Of a stretch of 11,332 nt of DNA, positions 4,749 through 11,332 are shown one piece after another. Source of the DNA: Phycisphaerae bacterium. GTDB taxonomy: Bacteria; Planctomycetota; Phycisphaerae; Sedimentisphaerales; SG8-4. The stretch covers positions 1 through 11,332 of the forward strand of contig JAUXAH010000041.1 in NCBI GenBank assembly GCA_030614945.1, in the 5' to 3' direction. Below the pieces are notes generated by a model, which was not told where the DNA came from, did not search any database, and was given only the letters and a program-made list of their open reading frames with translations. Numbering within the stretch: the stretch's first letter is position 1; the number at the start of each line of letters is the position of its first letter. Made by a program: the position numbers and the translations under genes.

Positions 4749-5171
4749 ATGGCAGAGATTAAATCGTTAGCAGCGATCCGGGACAAATGGACCAGGGTCA
4801 CCCCGGGCAGAATCGAGGATTATAAACTTGGTATCCAGAATCCCCGGCGCGATTGGGCGGCAGAAACCGAAGCGGCAGCAGCCAACTATAAGGCGGGGGT
4901 TGATGCTGCTCACGCTAAGGGACTATTCGTTAAGGGCGTGGCGAAGGCCGGCACGACGAAATGGAAAGATAAGTCCCTTAAGAAAGGGCCTGGCCGGTTT
5001 GCGGAAGGCGTGTACATCGCCGGTCCCGATTACGAGAAGGGTTTCGCTCCCTATCGGGAAGCGATCCTGGCCGTCGACCTTGGACCCCGATTTCCGAAAC
5101 GGGATCCCCGAAATCTGGATCGTGTGAAACGAGTCGTCGACGCCCTGGTTGCGAAGAAAATCGCGGGATAA
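4749..5171 (+). CDS. Conserved-type virion-associated protein, 140 aa, first gene of the structural operon
   Basis: GGGGGG (4739-4744) precedes ATG 4749. The protein is basic, with alanine-rich helices: an N-terminal DKWTRVTPGRIEDYKLGI, then WAAETEAAAANYKAGVDAAH, a KGPGRFAEGV turn (79-88), and a C-terminal GFAPYREAIL leading to PKRDPRNLDRVKRVVDALVA. From memory this arrangement resembles a family of about 140-residue proteins common in uncultured tailless-phage contigs next to capsid genes; I cannot verify that here. A virion interior, DNA-binding or assembly role would fit the charge and the position before the capsid gene. There is no signal peptide or enzyme motif. Confidence 0.75.
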   Translation: MAEIKSLAAIRDKWTRVTPGRIEDYKLGIQNPRRDWAAETEAAAANYKAGVDAAHAKGLFVKGVAKAGTTKWKDKSLKKGPGRFAEGVYIAGPDYEKGFAPYREAILAVDLGPRFPKRDPRNLDRVKRVVDALVAKKIAG

Positions 5172-5186
5172 AACTGGAGGTACAAA

Positions 5187-5333
5187 TTGGAAAAGATGCT
5201 TTTAGGCCTGTTACGGGTTTTATGTCCGTACCTGCAGGCGATGGCTAAAAAAACCGCCACGCCGGTGGATGACCTGGTTGTCAATCTTATCTGCCGGATC
5301 GCGGGCACGGAAGATGAGGAAAGGAGTAAATAA
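5187..5333 (+). CDS. Small protein between the 140-aa and capsid genes, 48 aa
   Basis: TTG at 5187 lies five bases after GGAGGT (5176-5181); an in-frame ATG at 5196 is an alternative. The stop (5331-5333) is one base before the capsid ATG, and the end of this gene contains the capsid ribosome binding site (AAGGAG, 5321-5326). The product starts MEKMLLGLLRVLCPYLQAMA, an amphipathic or weakly hydrophobic helix with two cysteines overall, and ends in a charged EDEERSK tail. It may be a small membrane-associated virion or scaffolding peptide. No family recognised. Confidence 0.65.
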   Translation: MEKMLLGLLRVLCPYLQAMAKKTATPVDDLVVNLICRIAGTEDEERSK

Positions 5334-5334
5334 T

Positions 5335-6420
5335 ATGGCACTTACACAACCCTTTGCGATTAAGACTGTCCTTGACGACAACGACCTCGAGCTTGTGGCC
5401 GGACCAGGCGAGTCATTTCTAATCAAGAACATCATGACGCATTACGAAAAAACGTCATACTCAACGATGAGAACCGATAAGACTACGGTTGGGTATTTTC
5501 GTACGGGCGGAGACGCTGGAGGCCACATTTTCCGGCTTGCAGCCTGGAACCAGCACAGCCACAGGCTAAGAGCTGATTGCGGATCCAGCATAGCCACTGA
5601 CGCACATTATCCGCTCAGAAACGCTAACAATGAAAATACTCACTTTCATATTGCTGCTATAAACGCAAGTGTGCCTGATGACGTCGTGGATGTTAATGAG
5701 GCTATGCAAATGGTCACCGGTGGCAGACAAGAAACCTTACTTCAATATCTGACGAAAAAAGGGCTCTGGAAGGGCTTCCCGGTTGCCGAGGGTGAGACGT
5801 TCAAGATCACCGGCGTGAAACAAACAAAAGCAATCCAGGTCGTAACATACGAGATACACGAGGCCGGCGATATGACCTCAGAAATGCAGAACGGTTCAAA
5901 ATCGCCAGTGTATGTATTTTTAAACTACGGCAACTGTGGTGCAGCTATTAATATCGATGGCGATTCGATATATAATACGAGCATAAGCCCTGCGGAGTTC
6001 CCGAGCTTTCCGTTTGGTGCTGACGTCCCCGCGAAATATCAAATCGAGCTGTTAGGTATTTGCGCAAGTCCGTTCGCTCCCCGGGGAAACAGAGACAATC
6101 ACTATAATTACACGCAGTTTCTAAAGCTGATTAAGGATCGCGAAGTACTCTTTGATGAGGATCGTCAAGGGATCCTTTTCCATAATCGGCAATACAGTCT
6201 GGAAGGCCGATCAGACTCGATTGCCCAGGGTTTTTCTCTGATCGGTAATAAATCGGAGTATGATCTCCAAGACCCATTTATGTTTAACCCGCCCTTAATT
6301 TTTGCGCCAGGTGATGAACTTGGAATATACGTCACTACGATCATGAAGGGAACTGCACCGGACATAACGCAAGCAAACCATGAAATCTGTCTGATCGAAC
6401 GCGTGACCAGGCTCGACTGA
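5335..6420 (+). CDS. Probable major capsid protein, double jelly-roll type, 361 aa
   Basis: ATG 5335 follows AAGGAG with eight-base spacing. The protein is beta-rich with two similar halves. Each half ends in a strand pattern typical of the last strands of a viral jelly roll: GFPVAEGETFKITGV followed by AIQVVTYEIH (147-175), and PLIFAPGDELGIYVTTIM followed by ANHEICLIERV (320-357). The N-terminus (AIKTVLDDNDLELVAGPGES) looks like an opening strand pair. The length fits double jelly-roll capsid proteins (PRD1 P3 394, FLiP about 330 residues). It is the largest beta-rich protein of the operon and is followed by a small jelly-roll candidate. The fold call is pattern-based; two single jelly rolls as in P23-77 would be the alternative architecture. 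Confidence 0.65.
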   Translation: MALTQPFAIKTVLDDNDLELVAGPGESFLIKNIMTHYEKTSYSTMRTDKTTVGYFRTGGDAGGHIFRLAAWNQHSHRLRADCGSSIATDAHYPLRNANNENTHFHIAAINASVPDDVVDVNEAMQMVTGGRQETLLQYLTKKGLWKGFPVAEGETFKITGVKQTKAIQVVTYEIHEAGDMTSEMQNGSKSPVYVFLNYGNCGAAINIDGDSIYNTSISPAEFPSFPFGADVPAKYQIELLGICASPFAPRGNRDNHYNYTQFLKLIKDREVLFDEDRQGILFHNRQYSLEGRSDSIAQGFSLIGNKSEYDLQDPFMFNPPLIFAPGDELGIYVTTIMKGTAPDITQANHEICLIERVTRLD

Positions 6421-6437
6421 CCAGGAGGAAAATTAAA

Positions 6438-6827
6438 ATGAAATACTTCCAATCATTTAGAATCGTAGGTGATACCAACGCAATCACCTACGATGTTGGA
6501 CTAAAGTCCACGGAGGCTGAACCGAAACGCCTGGTCGCGGTCCACACGCAAATCGATGGATATCCCAATGTTGCAGAGGCTGATTTCTTGACGAAAGAAG
6601 CGGATTTCCAGGGATGGCATGAGAGAGCTAAGGTTTTTGACATCCCTGTAAAAATGATACCATCAAGGATCAGCACGGAGACGGCTGCCGTTCTTTCCGA
6701 CCCGATGACGAAAGTTATCCCTGTTGACATCGATATACCGGTTGGAGAAATATTCATGGCTGCAATCAAGTGCGCAGATGCCAAAGTCAGGGCGCGCGGT
6801 GCCTATGAATATGAAATAATCTCTTAA
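6438..6827 (+). CDS. Small jelly-roll protein, candidate penton/vertex protein, 129 aa
   Basis: AGGAGG precedes ATG 6438, 17 bases after the capsid stop. The protein is all beta in appearance. Its C-terminal pattern, VIPVDIDIPVGEIFMAAIKC followed by ARGAYEYEII, repeats the P-x-G-x-x-(beta)-x-(beta)-E signature seen twice in the capsid protein. One such unit in 129 residues fits a single jelly roll, and the length is close to the PRD1 penton protein P31 (126 residues). Penton or minor capsid protein is the best guess; similarity to P31 beyond size and fold type is not claimed. Confidence 0.55.
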   Translation: MKYFQSFRIVGDTNAITYDVGLKSTEAEPKRLVAVHTQIDGYPNVAEADFLTKEADFQGWHERAKVFDIPVKMIPSRISTETAAVLSDPMTKVIPVDIDIPVGEIFMAAIKCADAKVRARGAYEYEIIS

Positions 6828-6841
6828 CGAGAGATATTGAA

Positions 6842-7567
6842 ATGGGAAAGCCTCCGGAGGTTAAGGGTGTAACGCCTAAAAAGGTCTTTCAGAAAATTGT
6901 ATCTGAGGATCTGTTTGAAACTGATCTCGAGTTCGAACCTACGTACGTACCTTGGGTTTACATCGATAATATTATTTCGCGCGTCCTGGCGCGTCTGGTC
7001 GGGCAGGGACCATACGGGCCGGTAGTCGTCAAATGCACTGAAGACGGATCGATTGCGACGGTTCCCCGCGGAGGAGCATTTGACGACTACCAGAAACACG
7101 AACACGACTTTGAAGGGCTGCCGACCGGATCTGATACGTCCGGAACTGCCTATCACCTCATTGACTCTGCAGCAACATTCCAGACAGACGGTGTTAAGAA
7201 GGAAGATACTGTCAAGAATACAACAGACGACACCTACGCCCTGGTTACCCTGGTCAACTCAGAGACAGACCTCACGATTGACACTGATATTATGGACTCA
7301 GGTGAAGATTACGAGGTTCGCCCACATGTTGAGCTCACTTTTACCCAGCAGGTGTCCAGGATCGATCTGTTCACGTATGGAGGCAAAGTTGATTATCAAC
7401 TCACACGTGACGCTGTTAAAGCGTACGGCGACAAGCTCGAATTATTCGAAGATTCGTTTTATTCCCTCGATTTTAATACCCTCAAGATCAAAGCCACGTT
7501 GTCCACATGGGCAGCGGCAACGCCCACCCGCGTCAAGGCTGTAGGTTGGTTCCGGGAAGGGGGTTAG
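6842..7567 (+). CDS. Spike-like or minor structural protein with an inserted domain, 241 aa
   Basis: It starts 14 bases after the previous stop with only a weak GAGAG site. The outer parts (about 35-90 and 160-241) read as one beta-rich unit ending in FTQQVSRIDLFTYGG and FYSLDFNTLKIKATLS. Between them, residues about 104-160 (YHLIDSAATFQTDGVKKEDT through DSGEDYEV) look like a separate small module. Its DSGADF, GV-x-x-GD and SGxDYEV-like wording is of the kind often found in phage spike and tail-fibre proteins. The module appears to have been inserted into a pre-existing virion protein. Exact role unknown; a vertex or base-of-spike protein is likely from position. Confidence 0.55.
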   Translation: MGKPPEVKGVTPKKVFQKIVSEDLFETDLEFEPTYVPWVYIDNIISRVLARLVGQGPYGPVVVKCTEDGSIATVPRGGAFDDYQKHEHDFEGLPTGSDTSGTAYHLIDSAATFQTDGVKKEDTVKNTTDDTYALVTLVNSETDLTIDTDIMDSGEDYEVRPHVELTFTQQVSRIDLFTYGGKVDYQLTRDAVKAYGDKLELFEDSFYSLDFNTLKIKATLSTWAAATPTRVKAVGWFREGG

Positions 7568-7571
7568 GTAT

Positions 7572-8255
7572 ATGCCGAACGTCTTTACCTGGCCAAGTAC
7601 TCCGCCTGCTACAGTCATCAAGATGATCTCCGGTGAAAATAGCGTCGTAAATCTATTCGATGCGCCAGGTATCTTTTTCGCTCCGTTGCCAGAAAGCCTT
7701 GATAGTTGGTATACGAACGTTGTAGGTACCGGCGAAATTACCCTTGACCATACCGGCCTTATCCTGGACACCAACGCAGATGCTAACTCAGTTGCTACCG
7801 TCCTGAAAACTCCTCATAATTGGCAAACTACCCCAAGATGGACCCACGAGCGCAGGTTAAAAGTCGAAATAAAATACCTGAACAATGAAAACGCTTTATC
7901 ACACGTCGATATTATCTCCGGACTGCCCGGAGTTGAACGTCATATGGGGTTTAAAATCATCGGCGGCATGGCATGGGGCTCGGTCGGTGATAACAGCAAT
8001 GAAACACTCACAACGGAAAGTCAAGACGTATGGGTTTCAACCGGCTCGGGCGGACGATCGTTTGAATTTATCTTTGATGGCACAACCGTCAAGTTTTACA
8101 TCGACGACGTGTTGCTCGGTTCTCTCACAACAGGGCTGCCGGACGGAACTACCGACGCGACAAAGGCGTTTTATTTGAACGTCGAGAATAAGGGGAACGG
8201 GATTGTACTGGTCCTCAGTATGTCCCAATTTAAATACTATATGAAATCTTTATAG
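7572..8255 (+). CDS. Spike protein with a concanavalin-like beta-sandwich, 227 aa
   Basis: ATG 7572 begins four bases after the previous stop, with a G-rich binding site inside the end of that gene. A short N-terminal segment (about 1-45) may anchor it. The rest reads as a LamG/concanavalin-type sandwich: LDSWYTNVVGTGEITLDHTG opens it, and FEFIFDGTTVKFYIDDVLLG then AFYLNVENKGNG close it, the usual layout for carbohydrate-binding beta-sandwich proteins. No catalytic residues are evident. A receptor- or glycan-binding spike is the likely role, in line with its position between two other spike-like genes. Confidence 0.6.
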   Translation: MPNVFTWPSTPPATVIKMISGENSVVNLFDAPGIFFAPLPESLDSWYTNVVGTGEITLDHTGLILDTNADANSVATVLKTPHNWQTTPRWTHERRLKVEIKYLNNENALSHVDIISGLPGVERHMGFKIIGGMAWGSVGDNSNETLTTESQDVWVSTGSGGRSFEFIFDGTTVKFYIDDVLLGSLTTGLPDGTTDATKAFYLNVENKGNGIVLVLSMSQFKYYMKSL

Positions 8256-8263
8256 CAAGTAAT

Positions 8264-9037
8264 ATGCCTAACCAGCTTTCAATATATCCGCCTGCGCCGG
8301 CTCCATTCGATATAACAGAACACGAGGCCAAGCCGTGGGTCCACCCATGGCATCGATCACCGCTTTTGCAATATTCGTTGAGGAAAACCGAGACCTTCAC
8401 CCTGGCAACGGGGGAGAATAAAGCCTTCTCTATCTGTTTCGACGGGACTCATATCTGGATCGGGCTTGCTATAATCCCGGCCAAGATCATTAAGATGGAT
8501 CCCATCGATGGGTCTTATACGACTTATACCCTGGCCTCGGGGGAAAATAATGCTGATAGTATCTGTTTTGACGGGACTCATATTTGGATCGGGCTTTTTA
8601 TATCCCCGGGCAAGATCATTAAGATGGATCCAGCGGATGGGTCTTATACGACTTATACCCTGGCCTCGGGGGAATTTGAAATTAACTGTATCTGTTTTGA
8701 CGGGACTCATATCTGGGCCGGGCTTCTTCCAACCCCGGCCAAGATCATTAAGATGGATCCAGCGGATGGGTCTTATACGACTTATACCCTGGCCTTGGGG
8801 GAAGATTATGCATACTGCATATGTTTTGACGGGACTCATATCTGGATCGGGCTTGATACAGACCCGGCCAAGATCATTAAGATGGATCCCATCGATGGGT
8901 CTTATAGAGTGTATACCCTGGCCTCGGGGGAAGATTATGCCGATAGTATCTGTTTCGACGGGACTCATATCTGGACCGGGCTTTGGGTATTCCCTGCTAA
9001 AATCCGCAGAATCACCAAAATAGGTGGAACTGTATGA
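8264..9037 (+). CDS. Beta-propeller-like receptor-binding protein with five 43-aa repeats, 257 aa
   Basis: Residues 1-41 are proline-rich (YPPAPAPFDITEHEAK) and probably attach the protein to the virion. Residues 42-256 are five 43-residue units of the form YTTYTLASGE, four variable residues, then ICFDGTHIWIGL, three variable residues, then PAKIIKMDP-x-DGS. This resembles the blades of streptogramin-lyase-like or YncE-like propellers. Five units are few for a closed single-chain propeller, so oligomers or a partial ring are possible. The last unit is degenerate (AKIRRITKIGGTV). Binding-site signal before ATG is weak, and the start lies eight bases after the previous stop. A host-recognition role is inferred from fold, place and variability. 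Confidence 0.65.
   Translation: MPNQLSIYPPAPAPFDITEHEAKPWVHPWHRSPLLQYSLRKTETFTLATGENKAFSICFDGTHIWIGLAIIPAKIIKMDPIDGSYTTYTLASGENNADSICFDGTHIWIGLFISPGKIIKMDPADGSYTTYTLASGEFEINCICFDGTHIWAGLLPTPAKIIKMDPADGSYTTYTLALGEDYAYCICFDGTHIWIGLDTDPAKIIKMDPIDGSYRVYTLASGEDYADSICFDGTHIWTGLWVFPAKIRRITKIGGTV
8387..9031 (+). repeat. Five tandem 129-base repeats inside the propeller gene
   Basis: Unit starts are 8387, 8516, 8645, 8774 and 8903, an exact 129-base period. Units are nearly identical in DNA over long stretches (for example GACGGGACTCATATCTGG and CCAAGATCATTAAGATGGAT). Changes are concentrated in two short windows per unit, after GGGGGAA and after GGGCTT. The first and last units are the most diverged. 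Confidence 0.9.
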
Positions 9038-9192
9038 TAGACTATTTGCTGCAGAGCCTGCCGTTTGTCCTGGCCCTGATCATCTACTTCGCCAGGCTGG
9101 AAATTCGCCTGGCTAAGATCTCAACTGACATATGCTGGATTAAGAAGGAGCTGGAAATTTGCCCACCACACTTGGAAAAGCGTATCCGCTAG
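9034..9192 (+). CDS. Small membrane protein, 52 aa
   Basis: ATG 9034 overlaps the propeller stop (ATGA), and the stop TAG is at 9190-9192. Residues about 5-20 (LLQSLPFVLALIIYFA) form one membrane-spanning segment, followed by a charged helix (RLEIRLAKIST) and a cytosolic tail with KKELE and a CPPH motif. The layout of one short N-terminal membrane helix plus an amphipathic helix is like small holin-type or virion-membrane proteins. It overlaps the next gene by 34 bases, and its AAGGAG (9144-9149) serves as that gene's binding site. Confidence 0.75.
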   Translation: MIDYLLQSLPFVLALIIYFARLEIRLAKISTDICWIKKELEICPPHLEKRIR

Positions 9193-9611
9193 ATTGGCGC
9201 GGACGTCCTCCGCATATGCTTCGACAGGACGTGCCGGTGTGGCACAGATTTTTAGAGACGTGGTCCCATGTTTTCACCCGGTTGTATTACGACGTGCTCT
9301 TGGGGGGCCCTTTTCTCTCTCCGGAGGAGGCAAAAGACCCCATGAAGAGAATGTGGCGTGCGAACCTGGCTAAACGCGCGGACGCGATAGGGGAAACTGA
9401 AGATGAAGTCTGGATCATCGAGGTAGCAACGACGCCAGGTCTTCGCGCCATTGGTCAATTAATGACTTATGCCGCTTTGTGGCTCGAGGATCCTCAGATT
9501 GCAAAAATCGAGAAGATGGTCCTTGTGTGTGATTTTATCGATACGGACTTAATTGCATCTGCAGCTAAGTACGGAATCGTCACGTACTCCATGCCTCCGC
9601 CTTCCAGGTGA
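9159..9611 (+). CDS. PD-(D/E)XK-like protein, 150 aa, possibly continued by a frameshift
   Basis: TTG 9159 follows AAGGAG at about nine bases. The core ADAIGETEDEVWIIEVATTP then GLRAIGQLMTYAALW resembles the PD-(D/E)XK nuclease fold: D75, E88 and Q100 occupy the usual places. However, the lysine of the ExK motif is replaced by alanine (A90), so the protein may bind DNA without cutting, or use another residue. A second beta strand (MVLVCDFID) and a final strand (YGIVTYSM) complete the fold. Proteins of this kind are frequent in uncultured phage contigs. The frame closes at 9609-9611, but coding-like sequence continues in the next frame. Confidence 0.6.
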   Translation: MPTTLGKAYPLDWRGRPPHMLRQDVPVWHRFLETWSHVFTRLYYDVLLGGPFLSPEEAKDPMKRMWRANLAKRADAIGETEDEVWIIEVATTPGLRAIGQLMTYAALWLEDPQIAKIEKMVLVCDFIDTDLIASAAKYGIVTYSMPPPSR

Positions 9612-9708
9612 TATATCACAACTCGGCCAGGGGTTAGCTAAGCGCAAACCCGAGATCGTTGAACCTCCGGCCTCTTTCGAAGCCGTTTTCTACGTAAAAG
9701 GTGAAATA
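9612..9708 (+). other. Coding-like segment in the +1 frame between two genes
   Basis: From about 9604 the frame used by the 472-aa gene is open and reads PGDISQLGQGLAKRKPEIVE, then PPASFEAVFYVKGEI, reaching ATG 9709. It has no start codon between 9610 and 9709; the only upstream candidate is TTG 9553, which has no ribosome binding site. The composition looks like protein. It may be the true C-terminus of the PD-(D/E)XK-like protein through a +1 shift near CCT-T-CCA (9600-9606), or a sequencing error, or an N-terminal extension of the next gene. Confidence 0.4.
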
Positions 9709-11127
9709 ATGCCAGAATGGACCGCTCCGTTCCGACCGATCCGAATGCCGACGGAAGAATTCCTTAAGATGAAGCGTGATTACATCGCCAAATATGGCTA
9801 TCAGATCACGATTCCCGGGTTTGAGGACATCATTCACCTGCCGATCTACGAACCGTTAAGCCTGGTTGAAGAAAAAATCTGGAAGGCGAAAGATTACGGT
9901 CTGCTTGGTCCGGCCAGGTACGAGGAAATCAAGTACATGAAGCAGCGGCGCAAGGAGCGCTTTCTTTCAATGCTAGCAAGTCCCGCGCCGGAGATCTTCA
10001 ACGCCAGGGCATCGATCATGACCTCGCTCGATGATGCGGAGGACGCCATGTCAACGATCGCGGCAATCGGAAAAATCGCAGTTCCATATTTGCCCCGGAC
10101 AATCGGTAAACTGCTTACCGGTCCACTCGGCTGGATCATGGGTACCGCCGAGCTGCTGAACCTGGCCGAGACGCTTATCGCGCCCGAAATGGTCCCGCTT
10201 CGCAGGAAGCGAGTTACAGACTCGGTTACAGAGCTCAATCCGTTCAGCAAGAAAGCCCGGGCGAAATATGCGGAGAAACTCCGGAAGGGACGGTTGACTG
10301 CAGGCGATATCATCGAGGGCCTGCAAACAACCGACAATATTTTCGGCATAGGGCTCTGTCTTGGTCCGATCATGGCCCTGCCAGTTGACATAATTGCCGG
10401 CAACGTCCGGATGGTGACAGGTGAAACCGTGACAGTTAAATATCCATGGCCGGACATGGGACATTGGGAGCGCATGGGGAAGAAGGCGTTAAGTGGCCTG
10501 GCTAATGTGCTCAGCTTTCAGACGTTCCTGGACGCGGCCGATAAGCTCAAGTTTCTATCGGCCGGAAACATAGCAGCGCAGATTGAAAGCACATTCAGCT
10601 CTGTGTGGAACTGCCTCGATGCGACTGAGGACATCCACCTGGTAGAAGTCAAAGCGCCGGCGCCATCAAATATCTTGACGCGCGAGGTCATTGAGGAGCT
10701 GGGCGATCTTCCGGAAAATGGCGTTCGACATCCACAGACCGGCAAAAAATGGTCAACGTATAACGAGATCTTCGAGGAAGGTTACCAGGCCGCGACGAAA
10801 AACTTCCAAGACTTCTGCTATGAGAACAAGCGCAACTGGCACGGATTTTTAGGAGCAGCAAACGCAGTGGAAAGCAGTCTGTACATGATCGAAGCGCTCG
10901 AAGGTGAAGGATCAGTCGAACACGACTACACGGCAGCATGTAAAACAATGCACGCCCTGCACTATCTTAATTATGAATTTCCACCTGACCTGCAGCCCGA
11001 TCAGCGCCACGAGCTCGGAGCCTGGTTAGACGAACACGAAAGGCGCGGAACATGCCCTACAACGCCCGAAACGCTTAACTACGCTAAGACCTTCCTTGGT
11101 TTCGAGTTTCAGCAGTTCTCACCGTAG
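9709..11127 (+). CDS. Large protein with hydrophobic segments, 472 aa, last gene of the operon
   Basis: ATG 9709 is chosen because AAAGGTGA lies just before it. Residues 1-110 are charged and helical. Hydrophobic stretches at about 115-160 (IAAIGKIAVPYLPRTIGKLL and GPLGWIMGTAELLNL) and 210-231 (IFGIGLCLGPIMALPVDIIA) could insert in or lie on a membrane. A basic segment (FSKKARAKYAEKLRKGR, 179-195) separates them. The C-terminal 170 residues are acidic and helical (EIFEEGYQAATKNF and others). There is no Walker A, polymerase or HUH motif. As the largest and last structural-operon gene it may be a membrane-penetration or genome-delivery protein; I recognise no family. Confidence 0.7.
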   Translation: MPEWTAPFRPIRMPTEEFLKMKRDYIAKYGYQITIPGFEDIIHLPIYEPLSLVEEKIWKAKDYGLLGPARYEEIKYMKQRRKERFLSMLASPAPEIFNARASIMTSLDDAEDAMSTIAAIGKIAVPYLPRTIGKLLTGPLGWIMGTAELLNLAETLIAPEMVPLRRKRVTDSVTELNPFSKKARAKYAEKLRKGRLTAGDIIEGLQTTDNIFGIGLCLGPIMALPVDIIAGNVRMVTGETVTVKYPWPDMGHWERMGKKALSGLANVLSFQTFLDAADKLKFLSAGNIAAQIESTFSSVWNCLDATEDIHLVEVKAPAPSNILTREVIEELGDLPENGVRHPQTGKKWSTYNEIFEEGYQAATKNFQDFCYENKRNWHGFLGAANAVESSLYMIEALEGEGSVEHDYTAACKTMHALHYLNYEFPPDLQPDQRHELGAWLDEHERRGTCPTTPETLNYAKTFLGFEFQQFSP

Positions 11128-11244
11128 ACAGATCCTCCAGGAATAAAAAAAAAAGGGATCCCCCCGGGGAGAGCACAACTTGCATGGGGATCGATGCGCT
11201 GCCAGCAGCAGGAAAAAACAGCGGATGTTGACACGGATTTAGAG
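11128..11244. other. Right subterminal non-coding region
   Basis: Holds ten A (11145-11154) beside GGGATCCC (11155-11162) and TCCCC-CC-GGGGA (11159-11170). Read leftward this is a GC palindrome followed by T10, so it could end transcripts coming from the right end. No T run follows in the rightward direction, and I see no gene. Confidence 0.4.
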
Positions 11245-11332
11245 GCTGTACAAAGAAAAAAAAAGACATAAATTACCTGGAATCAAGCATTATCGTATTT
11301 ATTAAGAGGGCAGTTGGAAACAAACCAAAAAA
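11245..11332. repeat. Right inverted terminal repeat, incomplete
   Basis: Bases 11245-11277 match the reverse complement of 239-271 at 31 of 33 positions. Beyond that, CAAGCAT (11284-11290) and GTTGGAAACAAACCAAA (11313-11329) correspond to CAAGCAT (44-50) and GTTGGAAAAAACCAAAG (58-74) in the left palindrome arm. The distance from the shared block to GTTGG is similar (35 against 33 bases), while the sequence between differs. The window seems to stop part-way into the right telomere, before its second arm. Confidence 0.75.

Noticed and set aside
90..4805. Exact 14-base match CCAGGGTCACCCCG at 90-103 and 4792-4805
   Set aside because: About one such match is expected by chance in a sequence of this length; the second copy is inside a coding region.
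5635..5660. HFH sequence in the capsid candidate, resembling an HUH endonuclease motif
   Set aside because: No catalytic tyrosine motif or other Rep motifs follow, and the protein is otherwise a beta-rich capsid type.
8357..8968. 203-codon frame opposite the propeller gene and a 171-codon frame in another plus-strand frame
   Set aside because: Both are shadows of the 129-base repeat, whose period keeps all frames open once one unit is open.
8387..9031. Tandem repeats considered as a CRISPR array
   Set aside because: Units are 129 bases, in frame, with no spacers, and encode beta-propeller-like blades.
9709..11127. 472-aa protein considered as a packaging ATPase, polymerase or protelomerase
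   Set aside because: No Walker A or B pattern, no polymerase motifs and no tyrosine-recombinase catalytic set could be seen.

Overview
This window reads as a nearly complete small linear viral genome rather than a piece of chromosome. The left end (1-262) is one long palindrome whose 102-base arms match except at one position. The right end carries an inverted copy of the adjoining sequence (239-271 against 11245-11277, 31 of 33 bases), followed by further shared motifs in the same order. The host is probably a bacterium: there are sigma70-like promoters (TTGACT-17-TATTAT at 1692-1720; TTGACA-17-TACCAT at 4684-4712), strong AGGAGG-type ribosome binding sites and some TTG starts. I cannot name the host; base composition is roughly balanced.

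Layout. (1) Left terminal palindrome, then about 280 bases of hairpin-rich non-coding DNA. (2) A leftward operon at 1668-543: AbrB-like protein, ParB-like protein with a zinc-type tail, and a 52-residue protein, ending at a hairpin. (3) A rightward operon of four overlapping small genes at 1738-2628, from a promoter covered by two perfect palindromes. (4) About 500 bases of structured non-coding DNA (2629-3131). (5) Two small genes (3132-3353, 3433-3588) and a terminator that duplicates a hairpin between them. (6) A possible small RNA (about 3720-3889) and a winged-helix protein gene (4021-4485) that may encode an initiator or regulator. (7) A dense regulatory block (4486-4748) with four palindromes around a promoter. 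(8) The structural operon (4749-11127): a 140-residue virion-family-like protein, a 48-residue protein, a probable double jelly-roll major capsid protein, a small jelly-roll protein that could be the penton, three spike-like proteins (one a five-repeat beta-propeller), a small membrane protein, a PD-(D/E)XK-like protein and a 472-residue protein with hydrophobic segments.

I see no DNA polymerase, HUH Rep, helicase, packaging ATPase, integrase or protelomerase. A jelly-roll virus without an ATPase recalls the ssDNA phage FLiP, but FLiP is circular, whereas this element has parvovirus-like palindromic ends. The most exciting reading is an undescribed lineage of tailless jelly-roll bacterial viruses with a linear genome and hairpin telomeres, replicated mostly by host enzymes. 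The terminal structure and gene layout are seen directly. The capsid roles rest on fold-pattern reading and gene order, and the ssDNA idea is inference.
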